Positions 46,461 to 55,579 of a DNA stretch of 64,000 bases are shown here, piece after piece. The position numbers and the translations under genes were made by a program. Each line of letters opens with the position of its first letter. Positions within the stretch are counted from its first letter, which is position 1. The stretch comes from Acanthosepion pharaonis (taxonomy: Eukaryota > Mollusca > Cephalopoda > Sepiida > Sepiidae): assembly GCA_903632075.3 (NCBI GenBank), contig CAHIKZ030000126.1:981001-1045000 (forward strand), in the 5' to 3' direction. The notes under the pieces were generated by a model that made no database searches, was not told the DNA's origin, and saw nothing but the letters and a program-made list of their open reading frames with translations.

Positions 46461-46639
46461 GTTAGCTCTATCTCTGATATTGAGCACTTTCTAATAAGTA
46501 CCGCGCATATAATATATAAATAATTATATATTTATTTATATTTATATACACACACTTTTCACATATATACATATATATATGCCATTAAATATGCATTAAA
46601 TAATATATGTTGTTTCTGATTATTTGATAGAAGCATGAA

Positions 46640-47555
46640 TTATTGATGAATTGTTCATCAGTATTTGTTGAGCAATGTAGCTTGTAACTAAGAACCTATT
46701 TTTTTTTAAAGGGACCCTTCAGTAGTCACATTTCACTTAGCAACTATGTACTCAAGATATCTCTTACTGTTGTCTAAATCTTTTGCTATATTATCATCAG
46801 TACTTGATGGTTTATTTGGTAAAAGCCAAAAGATTCTTGTTTAGATAAAAGTTGAGAGAAACTATTGGACTCTTTCAGGCATATATTGTATCTCATTTGA
46901 TCAAATTGTCAACAATTTTTCCTCTTTTAATAGTAAGAAACAATATTGCATAATATCTGTAAAATATTAAACAACAATTAATATAACTCATATTTTATAA
47001 GGTTGTAAATATCTCCATTTATTTATTAATGAATTGGCAATAAAGTTATTCTGTACCAATTTATAAATGGTGTTCTCTCTAATGATATATATTAAAAGAT
47101 GAATTATTCCTCATTTATTAATGACATTAGAATTTCATTAATGTCTTCTTTTGAATTATTTATTACTTGCTAATAAGTATTGATCAGTTCTATTATTAAG
47201 ATGATTTGCTGGTGGTAACAGCTGCACATTTAGATTTATTGATAATAGATTATAAGCTGTTAAATGACTAAAACAAACCTTCATTCCCTGGTGGAGACCC
47301 TAATGTTTTATTAATGACAGAGAATAATCCCCTAATCAGTACTTTTGCATTTATACAAAGAGGGGCTCACTCAAATGATTACAAGGCATCCTCAAGTAAA
47401 TCCGTTAAGGTTTTGCCCTCCATTCTGACAAAGTTGAATATGGAGACAGATTGGTTTTTATATTTGAAATAAAATTCTTTTGTTTTCCATAATCATTTTT
47501 TCTTTTTTTTGACTGGACAAGAGCAAAATGCAGATAAGAATAATTTTCTTTTAAA
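46640..47555. other. Gene-free stretch
   Basis: Nothing recognised. Confidence 0.5.
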
Positions 47556-47559
47556 TGAA

Positions 47560-47820
47560 GATACATCACATCACACCATGTCACAAGTTCCATAACCCAT
47601 GAGGATTGTAGGAGTATCATATGCCTTGCAGTAGCAGTGGTGTATCTAGAACATGATGACCTGATGGAGCCCATCTCTCTCCAGATTGACTTCCACTTCC
47701 AGGCAAGAGAGCCTTTTCTAAAGGTGTTAGCATAAAGAGAACAAAACAGTCAAGTGGAATTTGAACTAATATGCCAATTATACTTTCCCTGCTGATAGCC
47801 ATTACACTATCTGCACATGT
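47560..47820 (-). repeat. tRNA-derived SINE
   Basis: On the minus strand the head begins near 47818 with CAGATAGTGTAATGGCTATC (A-box region) and has a B-box-like AGTTCAAATTCC (47768-47757). The body contains CTGGAGAGAGATGGGCTCCA and CTCATGGGTTATGGAACTTG. The head resembles the 22.7-kb SINE but the body differs, so two SINE subfamilies share a promoter. Open frames here are spurious. Confidence 0.7.
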
Positions 47821-47938
47821 ACAAAAATAATTACAAACCTAAAAAATATAGTGTTTTATAAAGTTTTACCATTCTAGCACCAACATTCACATTGTTTCAT
47901 TTATATCAATAATAAATATATTACCACTAAAAACAAAA

Positions 47939-47941
<3 letters not shown>

Positions 47942-47972
<31 letters not shown>
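47942..47972. repeat. (TA)n microsatellite
   Basis: About 15 TA units at the 3' end of a minus-strand LINE fragment, possibly its tail. Confidence 0.95.
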
Positions 47973-47973
<1 letters not shown>

Positions 47974-47975
<2 letters not shown>

Positions 47976-48253
47976 GGACTCTCCCATCGGTTTTGACGTA
48001 TGAGAATCTGACAGCTTATTGATTCAGTTATGAAAGTTTGTGCGATAATCTTAAGTGACATTTAAGACCCGCTAGTGATTTACAAAGGAGGCCACATATG
48101 GAGCAAGTGTGAGCAGTGTGAGATGAGATCACTGTTAGATTGGCTGACCTTTTAGATCTTGCTCTTGCTTCTTGAAGATGATTCAGACAAGCAGATTGAA
48201 AATTGCTGAGTCCACTAAAACACGTTGATCTCCATTCTACCCACTCCAAGGCT

Positions 48254-48255
<2 letters not shown>
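47974..48255 (-). pseudogene. LINE-type C-terminus with C2H2-like finger
   Basis: An open frame (48249-48028) reads GLSNFQSACLNHLQEARARS, then HTCSICGLLCKSLAGLKCHL and RLSH, i.e. a C-x2-C-x12-H-x4-H finger followed after five residues by a stop. A short C-terminal finger after an arginine-rich linker is typical of polyproteins of some non-LTR retrotransposons. About 50 bp of 3' sequence then leads into (TA)n. The 5' part is cut off by the (AC)n tract. It could alternatively be an exon of a zinc-finger gene, but the single finger and immediate stop argue against that. Confidence 0.6.

Positions 48256-48258
<3 letters not shown>

Positions 48259-48302
<44 letters not shown>
48259..48302. repeat. 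(AC)n microsatellite
   Basis: About 20 AC units. Confidence 0.95.
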
Positions 48303-48306
<4 letters not shown>

Positions 48307-48307
48307 A

Positions 48308-48956
48308 CATTAGATTAAAAGCTGCCCTATTGGCCAGCATTTAAGCTCGCTCCTGCAGAGGGCGCTTGATTGAGCAGGAGTTTGAGAGTTCCTAAGTCTT
48401 TGCATAGTCTCAGTATTGGAAGCTCTTCTGGCTGCCATTTGATCTGGGTTTTCATTTGCATGGAACTTTCTTTTTCTCACTGCAGCCTTGGCTCTTTTGG
48501 AAGAGATTTCTTTTTGTAAAGCATACTGCTGCCATATGTGATAGGCAACAATAAACTACAGAAGAACTCAAAATTGATCACTGCATTTAAGTATTGCATT
48601 AATATTTAAGCTTACATTTTAAAAATTCAATGCTAATTTTTCTAACACCATTTAATTTAAAGACAATTTGATGTATGTAGGTCCTTACTTTCCATACAAA
48701 CAATTATTTTTATTTCATGGGTGACTTTCACTGGATTTCACACTTGATTTTAATTATTCCCAAATTTATCTCTAAGTTATAAAAATTGTTATTGTACAAA
48801 AAAAATTTGTTGCAAAAGATCACAAAAAAATCACTAAAAACAATCACAGTAATGAAAACTTGTGAATCCAAAATTTCATGATTGCTGGTCCAGATCTGGT
48901 ATGATATGTTGAGCTACAGCCTCTAGGAGTAAAATTGAAAAAGTGTGACACACTGA

Positions 48957-48958
<2 letters not shown>
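48308..48958 (-). repeat. Unnamed repeat, copy 1 (inverted to 51.5-52.3 kb)
   Basis: This copy reads as the reverse complement of 51500-52300: TAAAAGCTGCCCTA near 48316, GCATTTAAGCTCGCTCCTGC, GTGATAGGCAACAATAAACT (48539), TTGATGTATGTAGGTCCTTA (48668) and CCTCTAGGAGTAAAATTGAA (48920-48939) all have partners in inverted order. An extra segment of about 150 bp (about 48385-48535) is absent from copy 2. No coding. It lies between (AC)n and (CA)n tracts. Confidence 0.75.

Positions 48959-48959
<1 letters not shown>

Positions 48960-48989
<30 letters not shown>
48960..48989. repeat. (CA)n microsatellite
   Basis: About 14 CA units adjoining the end of repeat copy 1. Confidence 0.95.
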
Positions 48990-48993
<4 letters not shown>

Positions 48994-50697
48994 TGCTCTC
49001 TCGGGATTTTTAGAAAAAATATTTCTAAATTTATTTAATAGATCAGTTCATTTATATCTGAATAAAGCAATGAAGCTGAGGATACTCTCTTCCCCAAGAA
49101 CTTTAGTATGTCAACTCTTGGAATTTACCTCAAATTGATGGTGCCAGAGTCTATCTCTCTGGTGATTAGTCCAAAGTATCCATGGACAGACTGCTGAGTC
49201 TGTGCAGCACTTAAAATGATTTAAAATTGGTTTTCATTACTACAGATTATCATGGGATCCATTATCTCAACATGGCTTCATTTATCTTATTTGGCCATTG
49301 ATTCTTTATTAATGTACATTTACTGATTATCTCTATTGAAATATTACATTCCACGATTACTCTGCTAGTCGGCCATTTTGTGTTATTAGCCTACCCTTTG
49401 CTTCATTTTGAAGCAGGTTTACTCATGTGAATGTGTTGAACCTGTTGTACCAAGGAAGCATCGAAAGGCAAATGAAGGAAAATAACAAGCTAATTTCTAT
49501 CATAACAGATGTGAAAATGAAAAATAGAATAGGTTATCTCCCTTAGATGCAACATTTACAATAGGTACAATGAGGGTAGTGCAATTTTCTAAAATGATTA
49601 TCTCCTGGATATTGTAAGACAAAGAGACATCAAACAAGATAGAGAATGTGCTGTTTGCATGCACACACATACACACAAACACAGTAATTTGGGAGTTTAA
49701 TTTTACTAAACTCCTCTGGGCATAAATCAGTATTTTGAAGCAAATTGCACAAGATCTATAGTTCAATCCCAAATGCCATGTAAGTGATGGTCATTGCTTT
49801 GGGGCAAGAAAAGTCTTTCTTCAAAATCTTTTGATTGAAAACAGTTGTGAAATTGCTCTCAGACAATTTAGAATATTCACAACTTTGTTTGGAAGCAGAA
49901 GAATCAACAGGAAAGTATAATTACCAATGTCTCTGCAATCTTTGATGATTATCTGCCAAAACTCTGCACTTCCAGCAAGAAAAATTTAATTCCTTATCAA
50001 TATATAGTATGTATACTTATGCATTTTTTCTTCTCATCAAAGAATTAAAATGTAAGCAAGCACATGTATGTATGTGTTTTTACATCTTTCTATGTAGCTA
50101 TCTCTCCTCTCTTTCTCTCTCTCACACAGATATATGTATGAGAGAGAGATACATACACATATCATTCTGCCTGATAGAAAGTGTCTAAAAGATTGCTATT
50201 TAAATGTTTAAAATACATATAGTTGTGTGTGTGTGTGTGTATGAGAGAGAGGGATGCTGAAAAGTTTATGGCCCAATCTACTTCTCAAAATTAGAATTTC
50301 AATAATCAAGCATCAGAACTTTTTTTCTTTTTTAAAATGTTGAAGAATCTTTAGCCATGATGTTCCAAGTGGAGGATTGAACATGTGTAGTCTTATGTAT
50401 TTTTTGATGGTTTTAATTCATTCTTCTTAGTGAAAATCAAGAATTTTTAAATACTCTCTCACACAAACTGACACAGCATGAAATAATGAAAACTGAAACT
50501 GCTCAGACATTGGATAATTTTATATTTAAACTTCCTGTGGAATCCAAGAAAATAGTCAGAAATACAGAAAAAGATAAACAAAAATATTTTAAGCAAAAAC
50601 TTTCATTGTTTTTTAATGAAACTTAACCAAATTAAAAACTATTGCCCAAAGACTTATTTTCATTTTTGCGTAATTTAGACAATTTATGCATCACCTC
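48990..50697. other. Gene-free stretch
   Basis: No gene recognised. Mixed (CT)n/(CA)n/(GA)n near 50100-50150 and (TG)n/(GA)n at 50224-50251. The segment at 49735-49775 faintly resembles a tRNA T-arm (AGTTCAATCCC) but has no A box. Confidence 0.45.
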
Positions 50698-50699
50698 CT

Positions 50700-50726
50700 C
50701 TGTATGTATGTATGTATGTATGTGTG

Positions 50727-50786
<60 letters not shown>

Positions 50787-50795
50787 TGTATGTAT
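50700..50795. repeat. (TATG)n(TA)n compound microsatellite
   Basis: TATG units, then TG and long TA runs. Tyr/Ile open frames are artefacts. Confidence 0.95.
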
Positions 50796-51495
50796 GATTA
50801 ATGTGAGTAAAATTTGTCACTTAGCTGAGTGATGTTACCTTCCTCATTCCAGCTTCAGAGTTTCATGGACAGACCTGTTTGTCCACTCTTCAGGGGGTAT
50901 CCGCTATTTACTCATATATATATATATAAGCAATATTTTTTATTTCTAATTTTTAAATGCTAATATTTTTACTTGATATGTCCTTATCTTTATCTTGTTT
51001 GGAAAATTATTTTACAAATCAACCAGATGATTAAACATGATTCAAATATTGGTTAAGTGAGACTTGTTACATTCTGTAGATAACTGAGTAAGCTTTTCTT
51101 TATACAATTTAAAGATTATCTAACTGTTCACCATTATAATGCATGTCAGTGTTTTCATCATAAAATTCATATTAACCAACTGATGTTGGTAAAATTATAT
51201 GTAGTGATATGTAAATGACTTCCTAATTAGCATAGCTAAGGCTTAGACTATATAAATGCCCAAGAAGCAAGGCTAGAGCAGCTCTCAGTATATGAGATAA
51301 ACAACTACTGCAGAACTGATACAATATGAAGGAAATCCCATTTTGTAACAATCTAAATGACCAATATATTGAGAGAGTTTCAACTTATAATATTTATCAT
51401 TATTAAAATTAGTGATAGCAACTTTGGTGATGGGGGCAGCTTTTAACATGCAAACAAAATATGACACAAACTTTTCTTCCATATAATAAATGCAA
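50796..51495. other. Gene-free stretch
   Basis: A short TA tract at 50915-50929; otherwise nothing recognised. Confidence 0.45.
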
Positions 51496-51499
51496 ATAT

Positions 51500-52300
51500 C
51501 AGTGTTTCTCTGTGTCATGCTTTTTCAACTTTACTCCTAGAGGCCAACATATCATACCATCTTGAAATCAGGCCAACTCCATGAGCAAATTAAAAATATT
51601 CCAGGTCAGATCAGGATCCACAATGCTGAAATTTTGGATTCCCAAGTTTTCATTACAATGATTGTTTTCAGATTCCACCATCTTGGCTTCTATCATGTTC
51701 GAATGAAAAAAATTACTTTTCTCAAATTACAGTGTTTCAAAATAAAATTGTTTGCATTTTCAACTTTACTCCTAGAGGCTGTAGCTCAACATGTTTATAC
51801 CATTTTGGAATCAGGCTGAGTCCATGAACAAATTAAAAACATCCTGGGTTGGATCTGGACTCACAATCCTGAAATTTTGGATTCCTAAGTTTTCATTACT
51901 GCAATTGTTTTCATGTGATTTTTTTTTTTGTGACAAATTTTTTTGTACAATAACAATTTTTTTAACTTGGAAATAAATTTTTGAATAATTGAAATTAATT
52001 GTGAAATCCAGCAAAAGTCACCTATAAAATAAAAATAATTGTTTGTACAGAAAGTAAGGACCTACATACATCAAATTGTTTTTAAATTAAGTGGCAACAG
52101 AAGAATTATCGTTGAACTTTTAAAAGGTAAGCTTAAACATTAATGCAATAATTAAATGCAGCAATCAGTTTTGTGTTCTTCTGTAGTTTATTGCTACCTA
52201 TCACATCTACTCCTTCCTACCTATTTTGATGAAGGCCTGATCAAGATCCATTGCAGGAGGTAGCTTAAATGCAGTCTGTTAGGGCAGCTTTTAAGCTGGT
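51500..52300 (+). repeat. Unnamed repeat, copy 2 with tandem duplication
   Basis: Inverted copy of 48308-48958. Its first part is duplicated in tandem with a period of about 235 bp: TTTTCAACTTTACTCCTAGA occurs at 51522 and 51757, each followed by a similar block containing TGAAATTTTGGATTCC and AAGTTTTCATTAC. The remainder contains AAAGTAAGGACCTACATACA and TTATTGCTACCTATCACATC, and near the end GGGCAGCTTTTAAGCTGG (about 52281-52298). Function and class are unknown. Confidence 0.75.
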
Positions 52301-52544
52301 TACAAATAAATTCCAAAGATACATTTTTTATAAAATCATGTATTTGATTAGCACAAAATTTGATATGCCTGAATAGATTATTATTTACATCATTTACATA
52401 ATAAATAAATTGCATTCTTTTTGTGCATCCTCATTTCAATTGCAATAAAAAAAAAGAATGAAACAAACCTTGTCAGTTCTTTTTGATCAAACTTGTTTAA
52501 ATGAATTCTTATTGCCTAAATCTAACTTATATATATATATTATG
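52301..52544. other. Gene-free stretch
   Basis: Only a short TA tract at 52529-52540. Confidence 0.4.
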
Positions 52545-52745
52545 AAATGGACCAAATCTGACAATTATTTTAATATATTTTCTGTTTATGTTATTTTTAG
52601 AGATACAAATATTTAAGCAAATGCTTTGTTTATAATAAATAGTATTAACTACATTTACCAGCCTGAATGTCCAAGAAATTACATAGAAAATATGTGTCAT
52701 CTGACAGGAATCGAACCTGTATTTAGCTACAGAGGAAATGTCTGG
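52545..52745 (-). repeat. tRNA-derived SINE, 13.7-kb family
   Basis: Minus-strand copy with a perfect B box GGTTCGATTCC (52717-52707) and the family body up to the AATGGACCAAATCTGACAAT tail at about 52552. The A-box end is truncated. A TA tract lies just beyond the 3' end. Confidence 0.8.
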
Positions 52746-53660
52746 TTAGCAAAGTCAAACGATGGGAAATTTGTTTAAAAACAGCAATTTGACTTTGAAG
52801 TTTTTTGTTTGTCAACAACATGGTTAGGGAAAAATTATTGTTAATTAGGGTTTGTTTTATATATATATATATATATATATAATGAGCAACTGTCTGGTTT
52901 CATAATAAAATCTCACATCACCAAATAAGTTATTATAAATATGGCATATTTTTCGTATATTCTGAAAGTTTTTAGCAACATTATTTCATGAATACCAATT
53001 TTTAACTGGATCAATAAAATCTTTCATAATGTTTTTTTTTATTAAAACTCCCTTGACCATCAGTTGAAATGACATACATTGTAAAACTTAAGGAAGCTTA
53101 CATATCTATTTATATTGATCAGAAAGAAAGCTATTTTAATCTCTATTCTTGTATTATTTCTCTTGTGTCAAAACTATTCTCTAATTTTTTTAAGCATTTG
53201 CTTTATTCTTGGTGAAAATAATTACATCTTTTTTAAGTCATACATGGGTAAAAAAAAACAGCTTTCATGTGTTGAAGTAAGATTTTATTCAAATCTCTCC
53301 TAATTTGTACTTTGTCTCATCACTTTTTTTTTTTGTAATAATTCACCCTTTTGTTAAACATGCTACTGGTTCTTGTGGTACTGTCAACCTAATGTTCTAA
53401 TAAAATAAAAATTGGAATTAAGATCTCCAGTAAGATTTTTTTTTTAGAAATTTGTACATGCAGAAAGTGAAATGAAATAATGATGGAAACTAGATCAACA
53501 AAATTCATTCAATGAAAGAAATACAAGAAATAATTAGAATTGAATAAGAATAATCATTGATTTTGTTAGGAACACATGGTTTTCTGAACAAGTTTCATAT
53601 CTTTGTCTTTATCACTGATGAGATGACAAACTAGGCTGTACATTTTGCAAAACGATCTCT
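52746..53660. other. Gene-free stretch
   Basis: A (TA)n tract at 52858-52880. No gene recognised. Confidence 0.5.
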
Positions 53661-53663
53661 CAC

Positions 53664-53664
53664 A

Positions 53665-53725
<61 letters not shown>

Positions 53726-53726
53726 T
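53664..53726. repeat. (CA)n(TA)n microsatellite
   Basis: About 20 CA units followed by about 10 TA units, at the left edge of the SINE pair. Confidence 0.95.
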
Positions 53727-54136
53727 GTTTATACATTATTTTTATAGATACAAATATTTAAGTAAATACTCTGTTTATAATAAACAGTATTAACAATATT
53801 TACTGGCCTGAATGTCTGCAAAATTTCATAGAAAACAAGCATCCTCTGACATGAATCAAACCTGTATCCTACACAGAACTGTCATATAGCCTGACATGCT
53901 ATACCATTTAACTACATGGGAAGCATCTGGTTATGTAATTGGTATATGATGGTTCTGTGTAGGATACAGGTTCGATTCCTGTTGGAGGACATGTATTTCT
54001 CAGATATTCAGGCTGGTAAATGTTGTTAATACTGGTTATTATAAACAGAGTACTTACTTAAATATTTGTATCTATAAAAGTAACTTATAAACAATAAATA
54101 TATTAAAATAATTGTCAAACTTAGCCCATTTCATAA

Positions 54137-54140
<4 letters not shown>
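53727..54140. repeat. Head-to-head SINE pair forming a long foldback
   Basis: 53735-53895 (minus, decayed B box at 53862-53852) and 53948-54110 (plus, perfect B box GGTTCGATTCC at 53969-53979) are two copies of the 13.7-kb SINE family facing each other, heads inward, with about 50 bp between. Transcription across it would give a hairpin of about 160 bp. (CA)n(TA)n tracts bound it on both outer sides. Confidence 0.85.

Positions 54141-54172
<32 letters not shown>
54139..54172. repeat. (CA)n(TA)n microsatellite
   Basis: Right boundary of the SINE pair, with CA and TA in the same left-to-right order as on the left. Confidence 0.95.
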
Positions 54173-54173
<1 letters not shown>

Positions 54174-54174
54174 G

Positions 54175-54725
54175 CCATAAAAAAGTATACACAAAGGTTA
54201 TAGGTGTCTGTCCATGTATACTTGTCTACTTGGTATTTTGCTAGCTGATTTATTATGCTCTTTTATTATCTAAATTTTTTATGGATTTTTGTGACCAATT
54301 AGTATTATTTTTTTTTTAACACTCAGCAGATATATTGACTCAATTTTCATTGTTGCATTTTGATGGAGAAAATCTAGAATGTTTACCTGAAGTATTTTCA
54401 GCACAGTGCTCCAATAAAAAGTTGAGGGATTTCCGACATGCATAATCTTTTTTTCTTTTGAAAGATTTTACAATTTATTTCTGTTATGCTTTATTTTCAA
54501 TATTACTTTAAAACAGAATTTCAAAAATGTCTACAGCTTACAGTAATCTTTATTTCAGTCATAGCTGTTTATTTTCTGATGCCCTATTCTATGAAAGTTT
54601 GGGCCCACTTTTGCATAGGATAATAATTAGAACATACAAAGTGGTACCTCTTTGTTCATGAGTCAATAAAGCCAGGCAGAATGTATATACTGCAAGAGAG
54701 GATTTTCAAATCACATCTCTTCCTT
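54175..54725. other. Gene-free stretch
   Basis: Nothing recognised. Confidence 0.45.
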
Positions 54726-54728
54726 ATT

Positions 54729-54818
54729 ACTTCTCATATGATCACTGAAGTTAAGCAACATTGAGCCTGGTCAATATCTAATAGGTGACCACTTAGGAAT
54801 ACCAGGTACTGTAAACTG
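54729..54818 (+). repeat. 5S rRNA-derived sequence
   Basis: GATCACTGAAGTTAAGCAAC (54740-54759), GAGCCTGGTCAATATCTAAT, AGGTGACCACTTAGGAATAC and CAGGTACTGTA (54803-54813) follow the middle and 3' part of an animal 5S rRNA with mutations mostly of the transition type. The internal control regions (AGTTAAGCAAC, and GGTGACC) are recognisable. The first 30-odd nucleotides are badly decayed. It ends only a few bases before a tRNA-like SINE head. It is a relic, not a functional 5S gene. Confidence 0.8.
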
Positions 54819-54821
54819 GGA

Positions 54822-55095
54822 CTTGTGTGTGGTGTAATGGATAACGGCTCAAAATTGGAAGTTGAAGAGCCAAGTTCCAATTCCATTTGGGTTCATTATA
54901 TTCACTTACACACAAATACCTTTGGAAAAGGTATAAATCAACCTCTTCTCCCTTCAGCTATGGGTTAATTAGTAGGACTTGTATCGATAAATGATTATTA
55001 TCTCTAAAAAGTCTTACATCTTAAAAATATTTTCTGGCTTTAAATAACATGCAAAAAGGTTGACAATCCATAAAAAACAAATCAATCCTGATTTG
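54822..55095 (+). repeat. tRNA-derived SINE, downstream of the 5S segment
   Basis: A-box region GTGTGGTGTAATGGATAACG (54826-54845), B-box-like AAGTTCCAATTCC (54872-54884), then a body with TATAAATCAACCTCTTCTCC and ATGGGTTAATTAGTAGGACT, and the tail AATAACATGCAAAAAGG...CCATAAAAAACAAATCAATC shared with 20590-20845. Confidence 0.8.
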
Positions 55096-55277
55096 TAATT
55101 GGATACAAGAGAATAAAAAAATAAATTATCATAAATGCAGCTCTGCACATTCTCCCTCCAAAAACAGCGAAGGATCTAAAATGTTCATGTCTATTCTTCT
55201 TGATCCAGGTTTTTGTTTGACTCAACTTAGTTACTTTGAAGAGTTGTTGATTTCTATCTGAATTTCTGCCATGAGAA
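55096..55277. other. Gene-free stretch
   Basis: Nothing recognised. Confidence 0.4.
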
Positions 55278-55575
55278 TTTATTATTATTTACATTCAGAC
55301 TAAGGTTCTCGTCTTTGTTGCTCTAATCACAATGTTTCATCCTCCTTCTGATGTGTATCAATCCAAGTAAACATTGGGGAATTTCAAACTGAACTGAACC
55401 ATTTATTGAATCTACATGGATATAGAGTGTTCTCATTTATAGATTAAGTAAAGGGTTTAGTTTGAAATTTCCTGAATGTTACCTAGATCAACAGACACCT
55501 GAAGATGGTACAATGGCCCAAAAATTGTGATCATAGCAACAAAGATGAGGACATTCATCTGAATGTAAATAGTTA
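55278..55575. repeat. Foldback element, family F59, copy 1
   Basis: The left arm 55281-55413 is the inverse of the right arm 55440-55572, diverged, with a loop of about 25 bp. The right arm carries AGTAAAGGGTTTAGTTTGAA, ACCTGAAGATGGTACAATGG, TTGTGATCATAGCAACAAAG and GATGAGGACATTCATCTGAA; the left arm carries the complements (CATCCTCCTTCTGATG, TTTGTTGCTCTAATCACAAT). Confidence 0.75.
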
Positions 55576-55579
55576 TTGA

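Noticed and set aside
54729..54818. Possible functional 5S rRNA gene
   Set aside because: First third is decayed, several paired positions mutated, and it is joined to a SINE head.
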